Assembly: GCA_964404745.1 (NCBI GenBank)
Contig: CAYOLG010000003.1
Coordinates: forward strand, 101,888-165,887
Source of the DNA: Pelagisphaera sp964404745
GTDB lineage: Bacteria; Verrucomicrobiota; Verrucomicrobiia; Opitutales; Opitutaceae
Length of the DNA: 64,000 bases
Direction: 5' to 3'
Shown one piece after another: positions 44,955-53,946 of the stretch. The notes below the pieces were generated by a model. That model was not told the origin of the DNA. It worked only from the letters and a program-made list of their open reading frames with translations, and made no database searches. Position 1 is the stretch's first letter; the number at the start of each line of letters is the position of its first letter. Made by a program: the position numbers and the translations under genes.

Positions 44955-45707
44955 TTGACCGATACCTTTAAATCAGACTCGCCTCGGATTGAAGTGAACG
45001 AAACTCTAGATATTTTGTATCAAGATAATCGTTACGTAGCAGTAAATAAGCCTTCAGGCCTGCTCGTTCATCGAACGAAAATCGATGCTCGCGAATCCAG
45101 ATTCGCTGTTCAGCTATTGCGTGACCAGCTGGGCCGGCACGTCTATCCCGTTCACCGTATCGACAAGCCCACATCAGGGGCCCTCCTTTTCGCTTTGGAT
45201 GAGGAAGCCTTGATTCAAGCCAAGGCAATGTTCGCCGAGAATCGAATAGCCAAGACGTATCTGGCAATCGCGCGAGGATTTCCCCCAGAAACTGGGATCA
45301 TCGATCGCCCTTTGCGAAAGGTGCTGGACGGCAACCGCAAGTCGAAGAGCCAGGATTCCCAAGCTTCGGAAACCCATTTCAGCGTCCTCAAATACAGCGA
45401 GCTCGACTATCCTGCTTCACGCTATCCAACAACGCGCTATTCGCTCGTAATTCTCTCGCCTCGCACTGGACGGAGGCATCAGCTACGACGGCACTTGGCC
45501 GGGATCAATCACCCGATCATCGGCGACACTTCGCACGGCGATTCTCGCCATAACATTTCCTTTCGGGAGCGAAACGGCTTTGTCCGCCTATTTCTTCACG
45601 CCTCCAAACTGAGTTTTGAACATCCTTTCTCTAAGGATCTAGTGACCATTGAATCCCCACTCCCAGTCGACTTTCAAGACGCCCTGAAAGCATGCGGACT
45701 CGATTGA
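44955..45707 (+). CDS. truC: RluA-family pseudouridine synthase, TruC-like
   Basis: 250 residues, starting at a TTG preceded by AAAGGA five bases away; there is no ATG before the catalytic core. ILYQDNRYVAVNKPSGLLVH is the N-terminal signature, VYPVHRIDKPTSGALLFAL holds the catalytic Asp (HRxDxxTSG), and LSPRTGRRHQLRRHLAGINHPIIGD the RNA-binding loop. By length and lack of an S4 domain it is closest to TruC, which modifies U65 of tRNA, although other RluA members cannot be excluded. Confidence 0.9.
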   Translation: MTDTFKSDSPRIEVNETLDILYQDNRYVAVNKPSGLLVHRTKIDARESRFAVQLLRDQLGRHVYPVHRIDKPTSGALLFALDEEALIQAKAMFAENRIAKTYLAIARGFPPETGIIDRPLRKVLDGNRKSKSQDSQASETHFSVLKYSELDYPASRYPTTRYSLVILSPRTGRRHQLRRHLAGINHPIIGDTSHGDSRHNISFRERNGFVRLFLHASKLSFEHPFSKDLVTIESPLPVDFQDALKACGLD

Positions 45708-45766
45708 AGCGCATTCGTTTTGCAATCAGATAATTCGCCAATAGTCCTTGCTTTGAACCTTTGACC

Positions 45767-46483
45767 ATGAGCTGGCCCATAACGACCATAGGATTCGACG
45801 CCGACGACACGCTCTGGCACAACGAAAACCTTTTCGAGGACCACCACGAAAAGTACTGCCAGCTCCTTTCCGAGTACCACGACTCCAGCACCATCGAGAA
45901 AGTGCTATACGAGACGGAAATGAAAAATCTCGAGCTATTTGGCTATGGGATCAAGGGCTTCACCCTGTCCTGCATCGAGACCGCTATCCATCTCACCAAT
46001 GGAGAAATCAAAGCCGAGGAAATCCGCCGCATCATCGATCATTGCCGGCATATGCTCGAGCATCCCGTGGAAGTATTCGACGGCGTCGACTCCGTGCTCG
46101 ATACGCTCTCTTCAAAGTACCGGCTTATCCTCATTACGAAAGGGGACCTTCGCGACCAGGAGCGAAAAATCGCCAAGTCTGGCCTAGCCCAGTATTTTGA
46201 TCACACGGAAGTCGTTTCCGATAAGAATGTCGAATCGTACGCCCGCGTGCTCGAGCGAAGCCACGTGCCGATCGACCAGTTCTTGATGATCGGCAACTCC
46301 CTTAAATCGGACATAATTCCCGTCCTCAACCTGGGTGGCCACGGCGTCCACATCCCCTACCGCATCACTTGGGCCCATGAGCGCGTGCAGTCGCCTCCCA
46401 CCGATCACCAGAATTTCTACGAGCTCGAGTCCATCAAACAACTGCCCGGACTGATCGAATCTATCGTCCCCTCTAATGGATAG
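45767..46483 (+). CDS. HAD-family hydrolase
   Basis: 238 residues from ATG 45767 (TTG 45761 adds two). GFDADDTLWHN is the DxD nucleophile motif I; LILITKGDLRDQERKIA carries motif II Thr and motif III Lys follows (VSDKN); LMIGNSLKSDIIPVLNLGG is motif IV. The cap domain is the C1 type with a four-helix core (about 20-95). HAD enzymes of this layout (YjjG/REG-2-like) remove phosphate from nucleotides or sugars. Its last 8 bases overlap the start of the GH20 gene, so the two are translationally linked and may share a sugar pathway. Confidence 0.87.
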   Translation: MSWPITTIGFDADDTLWHNENLFEDHHEKYCQLLSEYHDSSTIEKVLYETEMKNLELFGYGIKGFTLSCIETAIHLTNGEIKAEEIRRIIDHCRHMLEHPVEVFDGVDSVLDTLSSKYRLILITKGDLRDQERKIAKSGLAQYFDHTEVVSDKNVESYARVLERSHVPIDQFLMIGNSLKSDIIPVLNLGGHGVHIPYRITWAHERVQSPPTDHQNFYELESIKQLPGLIESIVPSNG

Positions 46484-48263
46484 TCTCAACCTCTTTCCCG
46501 TTCCCAAATCGCTCCACCTGGGGAAGGGAACGCTCCCCTGCAATCTCCCGTTGGCGATCCGCGCAGGCGAGGGCGCCAGCGTGCGGTTTCGATCAGCAAT
46601 TAGAGAAATTCCATTTATCGACGAGCGTCTCGAAGCCGAGCCCTCCTACCAATGGCGAATCGAATGCCGGCTGGGCGATTCGGGAATTCTCTCCGAAGAG
46701 GGCTATCAACTGAAAATCTCGCCTGAGGGAATAGCATTGAACGCGCGTTCTGAAACTGGATGGTACCGGGGGCTCACGACGCTGGGCCAAATTCTCCAGC
46801 AATACCCCCATGCCCTCCCTTGCTTGCAAATTGAGGACGAGCCCGACCTCCACGAAAGAGGCTATATGCTCGATATAAGCCGCTGCAAGGTTCCTACCCA
46901 ATCCTCGCTGTATGAACTGATCGATACGCTCGCTGCCCTGAAATACAATCAGCTGCAACTCTACACGGAACACACATTCGCTTACGGAGACCACCAAACG
47001 GTCTGGGAGAACGCTTCCCCCCTAACGCCAGAGGAGATCCAAACGCTCGATACGTATTGCTACAAACGCTACATTGAGCTAGTCCCCAACCAAAACTCTT
47101 TTGGCCACATGGATCGTTGGCTGCGACACGATGCCTACAAGCATCTAGCGGAATGCCCCGACGGCTACATCCACCCACTCCTCGGCCCCCGCAAATGGGG
47201 AGGCACCTTGAAGCCCAACCAGGAATCGATCGCTTTCGTGGGCCAACTCTACGATGAGCTTCTCCCCAATTATCGCAGCAATCGGATCAACGTAGGCGGC
47301 GACGAACCATGGGAACTCGGCCAAGGCTGGAGCCAATGCCTTGTAAAAGAGCAAGGAAAACATCGCGTCTATATAGATCACCTCCTGCGGATTAATAATT
47401 TGGTAGAGCGCAAAGGAAAAACCATGCAGTTCTGGGGCGACATCGTCCTTGAAGCGCCCGAACTCGCCAGCGAGCTCCCAGAAACTTGCCTAGGAATAAT
47501 ATGGGGGTACGAAGCGAATCACCCTTTCGGCAAACAATGCCAAGCCCTTAAAGAATCCGGGATTCCATTCTACGTCGCCCCGGGGACTACCTCTTGGAAT
47601 AGCATTGGTGGGCGTATCCAAAATGCCTTGCTCAATATCGAAGAGGCTTGCCGACATGCTATCAAAGACGGTGCTCAAGGCCTCCTTCTTGCGGATTGGG
47701 GGGATTTCGGCCATCACCATTTCCCCTTCACGAGCTACCACGCCATCACTTGGAGCTCGGCCCTTTCGTGGAATCAATCTTCAAAAGGCCAGTTCGATCT
47801 CAACAATGCCGTCGAAACAGCCTTCCTATCCGGTAAATCCTCCGCCACCGCAAAAGCGATATTCGAACTCAGCGAGATCGTTAACTCCTTGAGCTACCAG
47901 CCAGACAACCGAACTCTACTCAATGATTTGCTAATGTCCAACGGGCGGAAACTGAATGATCAATTAAGCCATACCAACTATCGAGAGCTGGAACAGGCAG
48001 GAAAGCGTCTGGAAGCCTTCATTGCTTCGACGAGAGCGGATCAAGTTTCCTGGAAAGCCAGCGATCTCGTCTCTAGCGAGCTCATGCTGACGATTGAGCT
48101 TCTAAAATACGCAGCTAAAAAAGGCCTGAACGCAGTCTCGGGCAACCATGAGGACCAAGAGGAAGAGCGGAAAAGATTGGTCAGCGAGTACAGAACCCTA
48201 TGGCTAGCTCGAAATCGCCCTGGAGGCCTAGACGAAAGCGCAGCCTATTTGGAAAATGCTTAA
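46476..48263 (+). CDS. Glycoside hydrolase family 20-like enzyme
   Basis: 595 residues. An N-terminal beta/alpha domain (about 1-105, NLFPVPKSLHLGKG) is followed by the TIM barrel: DLHERGYMLDISRCKVPT, LKYNQLQLYTEHTFAY, ELVPNQNSFGHMDRWL, RINVGGDEPWELGQG. The Asp-Glu pair in GGDEPWE fits the substrate-assisted GH20 acid. The usual His before GGDE is Asn. No signal peptide is present, so it acts in the cytoplasm, perhaps on imported N-acetylglucosaminides. Overlaps the HAD gene by 8 bp. The last about 200 residues are a helical C-terminal domain. Confidence 0.88.
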   Translation: MDSLNLFPVPKSLHLGKGTLPCNLPLAIRAGEGASVRFRSAIREIPFIDERLEAEPSYQWRIECRLGDSGILSEEGYQLKISPEGIALNARSETGWYRGLTTLGQILQQYPHALPCLQIEDEPDLHERGYMLDISRCKVPTQSSLYELIDTLAALKYNQLQLYTEHTFAYGDHQTVWENASPLTPEEIQTLDTYCYKRYIELVPNQNSFGHMDRWLRHDAYKHLAECPDGYIHPLLGPRKWGGTLKPNQESIAFVGQLYDELLPNYRSNRINVGGDEPWELGQGWSQCLVKEQGKHRVYIDHLLRINNLVERKGKTMQFWGDIVLEAPELASELPETCLGIIWGYEANHPFGKQCQALKESGIPFYVAPGTTSWNSIGGRIQNALLNIEEACRHAIKDGAQGLLLADWGDFGHHHFPFTSYHAITWSSALSWNQSSKGQFDLNNAVETAFLSGKSSATAKAIFELSEIVNSLSYQPDNRTLLNDLLMSNGRKLNDQLSHTNYRELEQAGKRLEAFIASTRADQVSWKASDLVSSELMLTIELLKYAAKKGLNAVSGNHEDQEEERKRLVSEYRTLWLARNRPGGLDESAAYLENA

Positions 48264-48339
48264 TAGCTGTGGCGTATTCAATTGGCAGGACGGACCTTCG
48301 GAAGTGAGAATTCCAGAGCCAAGCAAGGCAACCCCAAAA

Positions 48340-48371
48340 GGGGGAGACGAATCTAGACTCCCCCATTTTTT
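48340..48371 (+). terminator. Terminator after the HAD-GH20 operon
   Basis: Stem GGGGGAG/CTCCCCC with an 11-base loop, followed by ATTTTTT. Lies 77 bp after the GH20 stop. Confidence 0.85.
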
Positions 48372-48410
48372 GTTGTTCCCCAACAAAATTCTTTCGGCAG
48401 ACCCCTCTAA

Positions 48411-48530
48411 GAGAGTGTCCAATTAGTCAATTTCCGTTTGATAAAATGGTAGGGCTGACTGGAGACAATTAACCCTACCATCAGCGAGGCATTCGATAGC
48501 CAATTATTGGATACTCTCTACTATTGCGAA
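48411..48530. repeat. Nested palindromic repeat, family 2 copy A
   Basis: Inner perfect arms ATGGTAGGG (48446-48454) and CCCTACCAT (48473-48481) enclose CTGACTGGAGAC. Outer arms AGAGAGTGTCCAATTA and its near complement TTATTGGATACTCTCT surround them. The right end reaches into the stop region of the lipoprotein gene. Related sequence is at 50545-50626, and the start of one arm recurs at 60950. Confidence 0.65.
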
Positions 48531-49009
48531 AGCGTATAGTCCTCGTGCCTCACACGAGCAAAGCCCCCGCGCGATTCTAACACGCTGACCCGGTCACCCG
48601 TGTTGAAAGGCGGCTCTTTCAATTCCTGGACCACCACAACCGTGCTCCCATCGTCCATCTCTATCGTAATTTCTTGGGCCAATTTCTTGGTCAGCGATTT
48701 CTCCACTTGCTGGCCAACGATCGCTCCGGCGACCGCCCCACCAGCGCTGGCCAATACGGCCCCGTCTCCACTTCCAATCGTGGAACCCACCGCGCTCCCC
48801 ATGATGCCACCGCCATAAAGGCCCAATTGAGAACTCTCTCCATCTATCATTACATTGCGAGTGGCAACCACTGTTCCCAAATCAAGCGTCTGCGTTGTCC
48901 CCGCTGAATTGCGTGGCACCGTTTCGTAGCCGCCCGAAGCGCATCCATAAAGCAAAGCGGCTATTACCGTTAGGGGGACGATCGATAAAATTCGGGCTGA
49001 TTTATTCAT
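48521..49009 (-). CDS. Glycine-zipper outer-membrane lipoprotein (SlyB-like)
   Basis: 162 residues from the ATG at 49009, preceded by CGGAAAA; a GTG at 49030 is an alternative. Lipobox LLYGC gives a lipidated Cys near residue 22 of the shorter form. The mid part is a glycine-zipper stretch (GGGIMGSAVGSTIGSGDGA, AGGAVAGAIVGQQVEKSL) as in SlyB/Rickettsia 17-kDa antigens. The C-terminal domain (EITIEMDDGSTVVVVQE, RVSVLESRGGFARVRHED) is a small beta domain. Together they suit an envelope-integrity lipoprotein. A paralogue lies 56 bp upstream on the same strand. Confidence 0.85.
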   Translation of the reverse strand: MNKSARILSIVPLTVIAALLYGCASGGYETVPRNSAGTTQTLDLGTVVATRNVMIDGESSQLGLYGGGIMGSAVGSTIGSGDGAVLASAGGAVAGAIVGQQVEKSLTKKLAQEITIEMDDGSTVVVVQELKEPPFNTGDRVSVLESRGGFARVRHEDYTLSQ

Positions 49010-49085
49010 TTTTCCGTTATGTCTGTTCACTAATTCGCTCGCCTGGGGAAATTGGATTCAACATCCAGCAGATCTGTACCAGTAT

Positions 49086-49646
49086 TTACTCAGTTGGTAT
49101 CTCGAAATCTTCCGGGAGATACGCTCCCGTATCAGGATCGATGAAGGGATCCTCGTACGCGTGATACACTCTGCCTGCTCCGCTCATGCTTGTATCCACT
49201 TTTACAGGATCTCCAATATTGAACCAGGGCTTTCGCAATTCTTGAGTTACGACAATCAGTCCTCCTGAATCCATGCGCACCGTCAATTCTTGGGCCCGCT
49301 TAGAGGTCAGCGCCTTTTCTACCTTGGGGCCAATGACCGCCCCAGCGATAGCTCCTCCTGCTGCTCCAGTGGCAGCTCCCGAGCTAAGGTCGCCTAAACT
49401 ACCTCCAATCTGGCTACCTGCGACCGCCCCCGACAACGTTCCGGTCGCCGTCCCCACCACGCTTGTTCGCCCATCGATGATCACTTCTCGGACATCGACA
49501 ATCGTGCCGCTTTCTAGCTCTTTAGCCATGCCCGTGACCGTGGTCGGGTATCGGGAAGCCGATTGGGTGGAATTGCACCCTGAAAAAATTGGTGAAAATG
49601 AAACGATCAGGAGAATCCAAAAGAAATTTATTGGCCTGGAGAGCAT
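49086..49646 (-). CDS. Glycine-zipper outer-membrane lipoprotein (SlyB-like), paralogue
   Basis: 186 residues. Signal peptide FFWILLIVSFSPIFSGC with lipobox IFSGC. Glycine-zipper segment GAVAGSQIGGSLGDLSSGAA and GAAGGAIAGAVIGPKVEKAL, then a beta domain (QELTVRMDSGGLIVVTQELR) like its neighbour, with the same VEKxLTxKxAQE spacer. A longer acidic tail (YEDPFIDPDTGAYLPEDF) distinguishes it. The two genes are clearly a tandem duplication, though divergent at the DNA level. Confidence 0.85.
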   Translation of the reverse strand: MLSRPINFFWILLIVSFSPIFSGCNSTQSASRYPTTVTGMAKELESGTIVDVREVIIDGRTSVVGTATGTLSGAVAGSQIGGSLGDLSSGAATGAAGGAIAGAVIGPKVEKALTSKRAQELTVRMDSGGLIVVTQELRKPWFNIGDPVKVDTSMSGAGRVYHAYEDPFIDPDTGAYLPEDFEIPTE

Positions 49647-50123
49647 AACGCATGAATCATACGCATCCGACTCGCAAAAGGATCCTTCTTTTTCGGACTA
49701 ACCAGTCGAAATCCTGTAGCGAATTTCGTTTATACTTGGTAACCTCGCTAAAGACCACTCATTTTACGCCAATAATCGGAGCGCATTAAAGCGAAACCCC
49801 TTTTCTTCGAACCCCATGAACAATTCCCTCAAACCCATCCAGGTTTTTAAGAATAATCCTCCTTTAAAGGTAATTACCAATCGCCGGACCGAGGGGGGGC
49901 CTGAACTGGAATCCGATTCCTTTCTTTTCGCCATCCCTAAACTCAAACGGCAAATCGCCCACGATCGAGTCACCCGATATTTCCAAAACTCGGGGAATAT
50001 CGGAAGAGGAAGAATAGACTAAACCCTTCTTGGTTGCTCGTTCCGACTCAACCGACCAGTCCGCTGTCGACGGACCGAAATTCAACCATGGGCGTCCCTC
50101 CGACGCCGGATTTGAATTTATTG
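49647..50123. other. Intergenic region without a supported gene
   Basis: 477 bp. A 68-codon plus frame (49816-50022) and two overlapping minus frames compete with one another and none shows a family pattern or ribosome binding site. It may be decayed DNA linked to the ACT-domain pseudogene that follows. Confidence 0.45.
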
Positions 50124-50594
50124 ATGATACACTCTATTGAAACTCAACTTTCCGCGTTCCAAAATCGCAATTCCGAACCCTTAACCGATGTCTCCGACCT
50201 CTTGTCGCGGAGCGGCATGGAGATTCAGGCATCCGATACCGCTCAGCCGTCAGAGGGCTTTCGCTTTGTCGCTAATCGCAGCTAAGAAGCCAAATCCCTT
50301 CTGGAAGAAAACGGGTTTTCTGTGAAAACTGAACCCGTAATTTCCCTGCAAGTGAATCAAGAAAAAGGCCGGTTGTCCCATATGGCGCGCTACCTATTGA
50401 GCGCTGGAATTAGCGTCGACTATGTCTATCCATCGCTGACCAGCAGCGGGGAAACGAAGCAACTTATAGTAAAGGTCGCCAATGTTCCCCTGGCCTCTCG
50501 AGTGCTTGCGGAATTGTCCCGAGAGTCTAAGGGGAGCGTGTATAATGGTATGGCTGATTGTTCTCAATCAGCCGCGCCAATTACCTTCTTTTAA
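50124..50594 (+). pseudogene. Tandem ACT-domain protein, interrupted by a stop
   Basis: From ATG 50124 the frame reads as two ACT repeats. The first (SIETQLSAFQNRNSEPLTDV, then LLSRSGMEIQASDTAQ) is cut by an in-frame TAA at 50283-50285, in the middle of the helix that normally reads EKAKKVLEENGFSV; the same frame goes on as EAKSLLEENGFSVKTEPVIS. The second repeat (NQEKGRLSHMARYLLSAGI, DYVYPSLTSSGETKQLIVKV) is complete. The 3' end runs into a palindromic repeat. Such proteins bind amino acids and often accompany CoA ligases. One nonsense codon is clear; whether a short form is made is unknown. Confidence 0.72.
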
Positions 50595-50626
50595 TTCGGC
50601 TGGCTGGGGACAGTCAGCCCAACCAT
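50545..50626. repeat. Palindromic repeat, family 2 copy B
   Basis: Left arm ATGGTATGGCTGATTGTTCT pairs with right arm GGGGACAGTCAGCCCAACCAT; the full arms are about 36 bases. The sequence ATGGT..GGCTGAC is shared with 48446. It overlaps the 3' end of the ACT pseudogene and lies before the convergent xseA stop. Confidence 0.6.
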
Positions 50627-50638
50627 CTAGAGTGCGGA

Positions 50639-51997
50639 TTACGATTTTCTCTCTCTTTCATTCTCTAGCCAGGTTTCGCCGTCTTGCACCGTCGCCTTGA
50701 CCCTATTGGCCCGCTTGATCTGGTCAACGGCGCGCAAAATCGATCCTTTCTCGTCTGCGAGAATCGCGTATCCACGCTTTAATGCCGTATCCGGGCTTAG
50801 AGACTGGAATCTGAGATTCGTTTCCTGAAAGCGATTGCGGATCTCGCCCAATCGACGATCCACTGATCGGGCAAATCGGTTTTCTAGACCAGTCAATGCC
50901 TGACGACATCGAACAGCATTTCGATCCGGCCGCGTTTTCAGAAAGTCCGATCTAGCTATGTTCGCGCGTTCCCGAAAGCTCCCCAAAGCTTGTCGAGTCC
51001 CCAATTGAAAGCGGCTGACTAGCTCATCCAATTTTAGTTTTGCGGTTTCGATCGTTCGTTGGGGCGCCACGGCCCGCAACCGGGCATGCATGTCGCCGAG
51101 AGAACGCCTAGCCTCTTCTAGGCCAGATTCCATGGCCTGAAACATGAATTCCCGAGACGCTTCCAAGCGATCCAAAAACTCCAGGAAAGAACTGCTTATC
51201 AACTCAGCAGCAGCGGATGGCGTTTCCGCTCTCACATCCGCCACGAAATCGCTCAAAGCAAAATCGATTTCGTGCCCCACAGCGGATATGGTAGGAACCG
51301 GGGACTCCGCTAAAGCCCGGGCAAAGCTTTCATCATTGAAACACCAAAGATCTTCTAGGCTGCCGCCACCCCGACCCACAACCAGGACTTCCAATCCCGG
51401 CAAGCGCATCGCTATCGCCAAGGACCGAATCAACGACTGGGCGGCATCGCGCCCTTGAACCTTGGCGGGAAAAACGGTTAGACGCCCCGTCCAGCCCCGC
51501 CTTTTCAAAATTCTAATAAAATCCTGCACTGCCGCCCCGCTGGGCGAGGTGATAAAACCGATGTGCCTAGGAAATTCGGGGAGCGACCGTTTGCGCTCCT
51601 TGTCAAAGAGGCCTTCCGCTAAGAGCTTTTTTTTAAGTCTTTCGAACTCTCGGTGCAACCGCCCTTGCCCCGATTCGATCGCGCCCCTAGCGATTAGCTG
51701 ATACCTGCCATGCGGCTCATAGACACTCAATTCACCGTAGATCAGCAGTTCCATTCCGTCATGGATCTCGAAATCCAGGCCCGAAGCGCTGCCTCTAAAC
51801 ATGACCACTGGCAACTGGGCGTTCTCGTCTTTCAAAGAAAAATACAGATGCCCACTAGCTTGCTTGCGCAGATTGGATACCTCGCCACGAATCCACTCGG
51901 GTCCAAAGGACCCTTCCAGCAGCCTCTTTATCCTGCGAGTGTACTCGGTTACCGAACTCGCTTCGCCATCGCCAAACTGCTCTAAGAACGAATTCAT
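50639..51997 (-). CDS. xseA: Exodeoxyribonuclease VII large subunit
   Basis: 452 residues. N-terminal OB fold (SVTEYTRRIKRLLEGSFG, IRGEVSNLRKQASGHLYFSL), then the catalytic domain: PRHIGFITSPSGAAVQDFI, VLVVGRGGGSLEDLWCFND (GGGS), SAVGHEIDFALSDFVADVRAETPSAAAEL in two parts. The long coiled coil (about 265-380) binds the small subunit. The enzyme degrades single-stranded DNA from both ends. I found no xseB in this window. Its start overlaps the stop of the TVP38 gene by one base. Confidence 0.96.
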   Translation of the reverse strand: MNSFLEQFGDGEASSVTEYTRRIKRLLEGSFGPEWIRGEVSNLRKQASGHLYFSLKDENAQLPVVMFRGSASGLDFEIHDGMELLIYGELSVYEPHGRYQLIARGAIESGQGRLHREFERLKKKLLAEGLFDKERKRSLPEFPRHIGFITSPSGAAVQDFIRILKRRGWTGRLTVFPAKVQGRDAAQSLIRSLAIAMRLPGLEVLVVGRGGGSLEDLWCFNDESFARALAESPVPTISAVGHEIDFALSDFVADVRAETPSAAAELISSSFLEFLDRLEASREFMFQAMESGLEEARRSLGDMHARLRAVAPQRTIETAKLKLDELVSRFQLGTRQALGSFRERANIARSDFLKTRPDRNAVRCRQALTGLENRFARSVDRRLGEIRNRFQETNLRFQSLSPDTALKRGYAILADEKGSILRAVDQIKRANRVKATVQDGETWLENERERKS

Positions 51998-52671
51998 CAG
52001 CCAACCTCAGGATCCAACGACTTGCGTTTCAAACGGGCTCTCAGTTGGCGTACTGCCAGGCTCAGAGCGATTATTACGCTTAAAGCCAAGAGGATCATGG
52101 TCGCGTTTCCTTTCAGGAGGGCGCTCCCAAACCAGACGATGCTGAAAGCGATACTTAGATTGAGGGGTACCGAAACCGCCATGTACCAAGCAAAGGGCAT
52201 GCGGGCGAGCCCGAGCAAGTAGTTTTGCAATGGGAAAGGCATACCTGGGGTTATTCTCATCAAAACTGCCACCGTAACCATCGTCTCTTTATTTATTTCA
52301 GGGACCGTGTATCCGAAACGTTGCACAAGCCGCTCGAAAGGAGGCCGAAACCACCTACCCGCCACCAGCCAGGAGATCGCCATGTTGAAGGAGAGAGCCA
52401 AGCCGCTCCCCAGCAAAGCCACCGGCATGTCGTAAAGAGCCCCCGCCAATATGAAGAAAGGCGAAACTGGTGCCCAGAGCGAGGGAAGGATGGACATGGC
52501 CAAGAAAAAGGGGACGGGGCCAAAACCCGCTATCCAATCAACCGCCCCCTGAACGTCGATCTGCATAAGCCTCTCCCAAAACAGCCAAATAATAACGACC
52601 CCGGCCACCGCTGGCAATACAGCCAAGCCCAACAAGATCCTTATCCTCGATGAAAACACGGCGTCAACCAA
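51997..52671 (-). CDS. TVP38/TMEM64 (VTT-domain) membrane protein
   Basis: 224 residues with about six hydrophobic segments. VTT/SNARE-associated core: FFLAMSILPSLWAPVSPFFI, the re-entrant LLGSGLALSFNMAISWLVAG, and RITPGMPFPLQNYLLGLARM (the family's Arg/Pro motif). Members of this DedA-related family transport or flip lipids such as undecaprenyl phosphate; here the function is inferred. One-base TGATG-type overlap with xseA means coupled translation. Confidence 0.88.
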   Translation of the reverse strand: MVDAVFSSRIRILLGLAVLPAVAGVVIIWLFWERLMQIDVQGAVDWIAGFGPVPFFLAMSILPSLWAPVSPFFILAGALYDMPVALLGSGLALSFNMAISWLVAGRWFRPPFERLVQRFGYTVPEINKETMVTVAVLMRITPGMPFPLQNYLLGLARMPFAWYMAVSVPLNLSIAFSIVWFGSALLKGNATMILLALSVIIALSLAVRQLRARLKRKSLDPEVG

Positions 52672-52818
52672 TTGCTATAAATCAGGAATGGCAAAGACAT
52701 TCTCGCAGAGACCTGCCCAACTGAAAGATTCTTGTATTGGATCATTCAAGACAAACTAACTAACAAGGATTTCCAGTTGCATCCAGCTTAACCAGCGCTA
52801 AGCGTAATACGATCCCCG

Positions 52819-53232
52819 ATGACCGATTCAAAGAAAACAAAATTGCTCATCGTCGACGACGATGAGAGTCTGCTCGACCTCATTGAAGCCATTCTAGAAT
52901 CCGCCGGCTTCGAATCAATCGCAACCAGCAACGCTCCCGATGCCTTGAAAATCGTCCAGGATGATGGTCAGAATCTCGAGGGGGTCATTATCGACTTGAA
53001 TTTACGAGACTTTCCCGGCGAGCGATTGATCGAAGATATCAAAAAGCTCGCCCCTCAAATGGCAATATTCATGACCTCTGGCTGCTTGAACGAGGAAATC
53101 ACTGAACGGCTCGGAGATCGCCGCGTGGAGGGAATCATCACAAAACCGTTTCGCGCCGCCGACTTGATCGAAAAAGTCGTTGACGGACTGAGACGTCAAA
53201 ACATTCGGGAACTATCAAGCGAAGGTGCTTAA
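52819..53232 (+). CDS. Single-domain response regulator
   Basis: 137 residues, receiver only. LLIVDDDESLLDL (acidic pocket), GVIIDLNLRDFPG with phosphoacceptor Asp near residue 59, IFMTSG (switch Thr/Ser), ITKPFRAADL (conserved Lys). A C-terminal tail (RRQNIRELSSEGA) has no DNA-binding domain. Such CheY-like proteins relay phosphate to or from hybrid kinases, for example the one at 16946. A 147-bp spacer lies upstream. The last 18 bases overlap a convergent small gene. Confidence 0.9.
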   Translation: MTDSKKTKLLIVDDDESLLDLIEAILESAGFESIATSNAPDALKIVQDDGQNLEGVIIDLNLRDFPGERLIEDIKKLAPQMAIFMTSGCLNEEITERLGDRRVEGIITKPFRAADLIEKVVDGLRRQNIRELSSEGA

Positions 53233-53484
53233 ATTCCACCCTATTGCGCCGCTCTCGTGCGGAACAGCGGAATACAAGCCCGCCTCTTCACCCACTTCGA
53301 AGCTTTCCACTGCCTTAATCGCCCGCTTGTCGCCCGACGGAAAAAACTTGGCCTCCCTTTCCGCTTTCTCGCGCATTTCGCGAAGATGCGGAAAAGTTCT
53401 CTCCAAAATATTCTGTGGATAGAGCGGTTCCATGCTATTCTCGATTCGATTCCGTTCGAATTCCGGCAAGATAAAATGACTCAA
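53215..53484 (-). CDS. Small protein of unknown function
   Basis: 89 residues. A charged helix (HLREMREKAEREAKFFPSGD) is followed by AIKAVESFEVGEEAGLYSAVP. It has no family I recognise. It overlaps the receiver gene by 18 bp in convergent direction and is the only good frame in this stretch. Real but uncertain. Confidence 0.45.
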   Translation of the reverse strand: MSHFILPEFERNRIENSMEPLYPQNILERTFPHLREMREKAEREAKFFPSGDKRAIKAVESFEVGEEAGLYSAVPHESGAIGWNLSTFA

Positions 53485-53946
53485 CCTACTAAAACGGAAA
53501 ACGCCTCGCTTCCTTGATCGGGGAAAAGACGATTTTTTGCCGCGCTATTGAGTTCTCTCTTTAGTTGCTGATTACCAACTATTTAAATAACAAAATAAGG
53601 GCTTCTTTTTTACCGGTTTTGACCACGCACAACGGTCTTGAAGGAATGCCTTCAGACGCCAATAGGTTGTCTATCCTAGTGGTCATCATCTAGATTTCCG
53701 ATTGAGCGGACCCATTCTGTTGCAAGCCGTGAAAGGCTTCAACCCATCAGACACGCTTACAGGCCTCTCGTGTTGATCTTTAAACAATGTTAAATAATAA
53801 ATCCGCTGTACGGCTAAGGCTATAACGGCCCTTGGAAATGCTGACATGAATCTGGACTAGGGCTCCTGCTAATTCGTGATATTTCCCGCCGTTCTCTATT
53901 GCGAAAGCGTCGATTGTTATCATCGTTTCCGTTGAGCGTGACCGCT
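53485..53946. other. Intergenic region without a supported gene
   Basis: 462 bp, clearly richer in A and T than its surroundings (for example TTTAAATAACAAAATAAGGG near 53582 and TTAAATAATAAATCC near 53790). It probably holds the promoters of both flanking genes. I see no hairpin with a T-run and no credible small gene. Confidence 0.5.

Noticed and set aside
49816..50022. 68-codon plus frame before the ACT pseudogene
   Set aside because: Competing frames on the other strand, no family pattern and no ribosome binding site.
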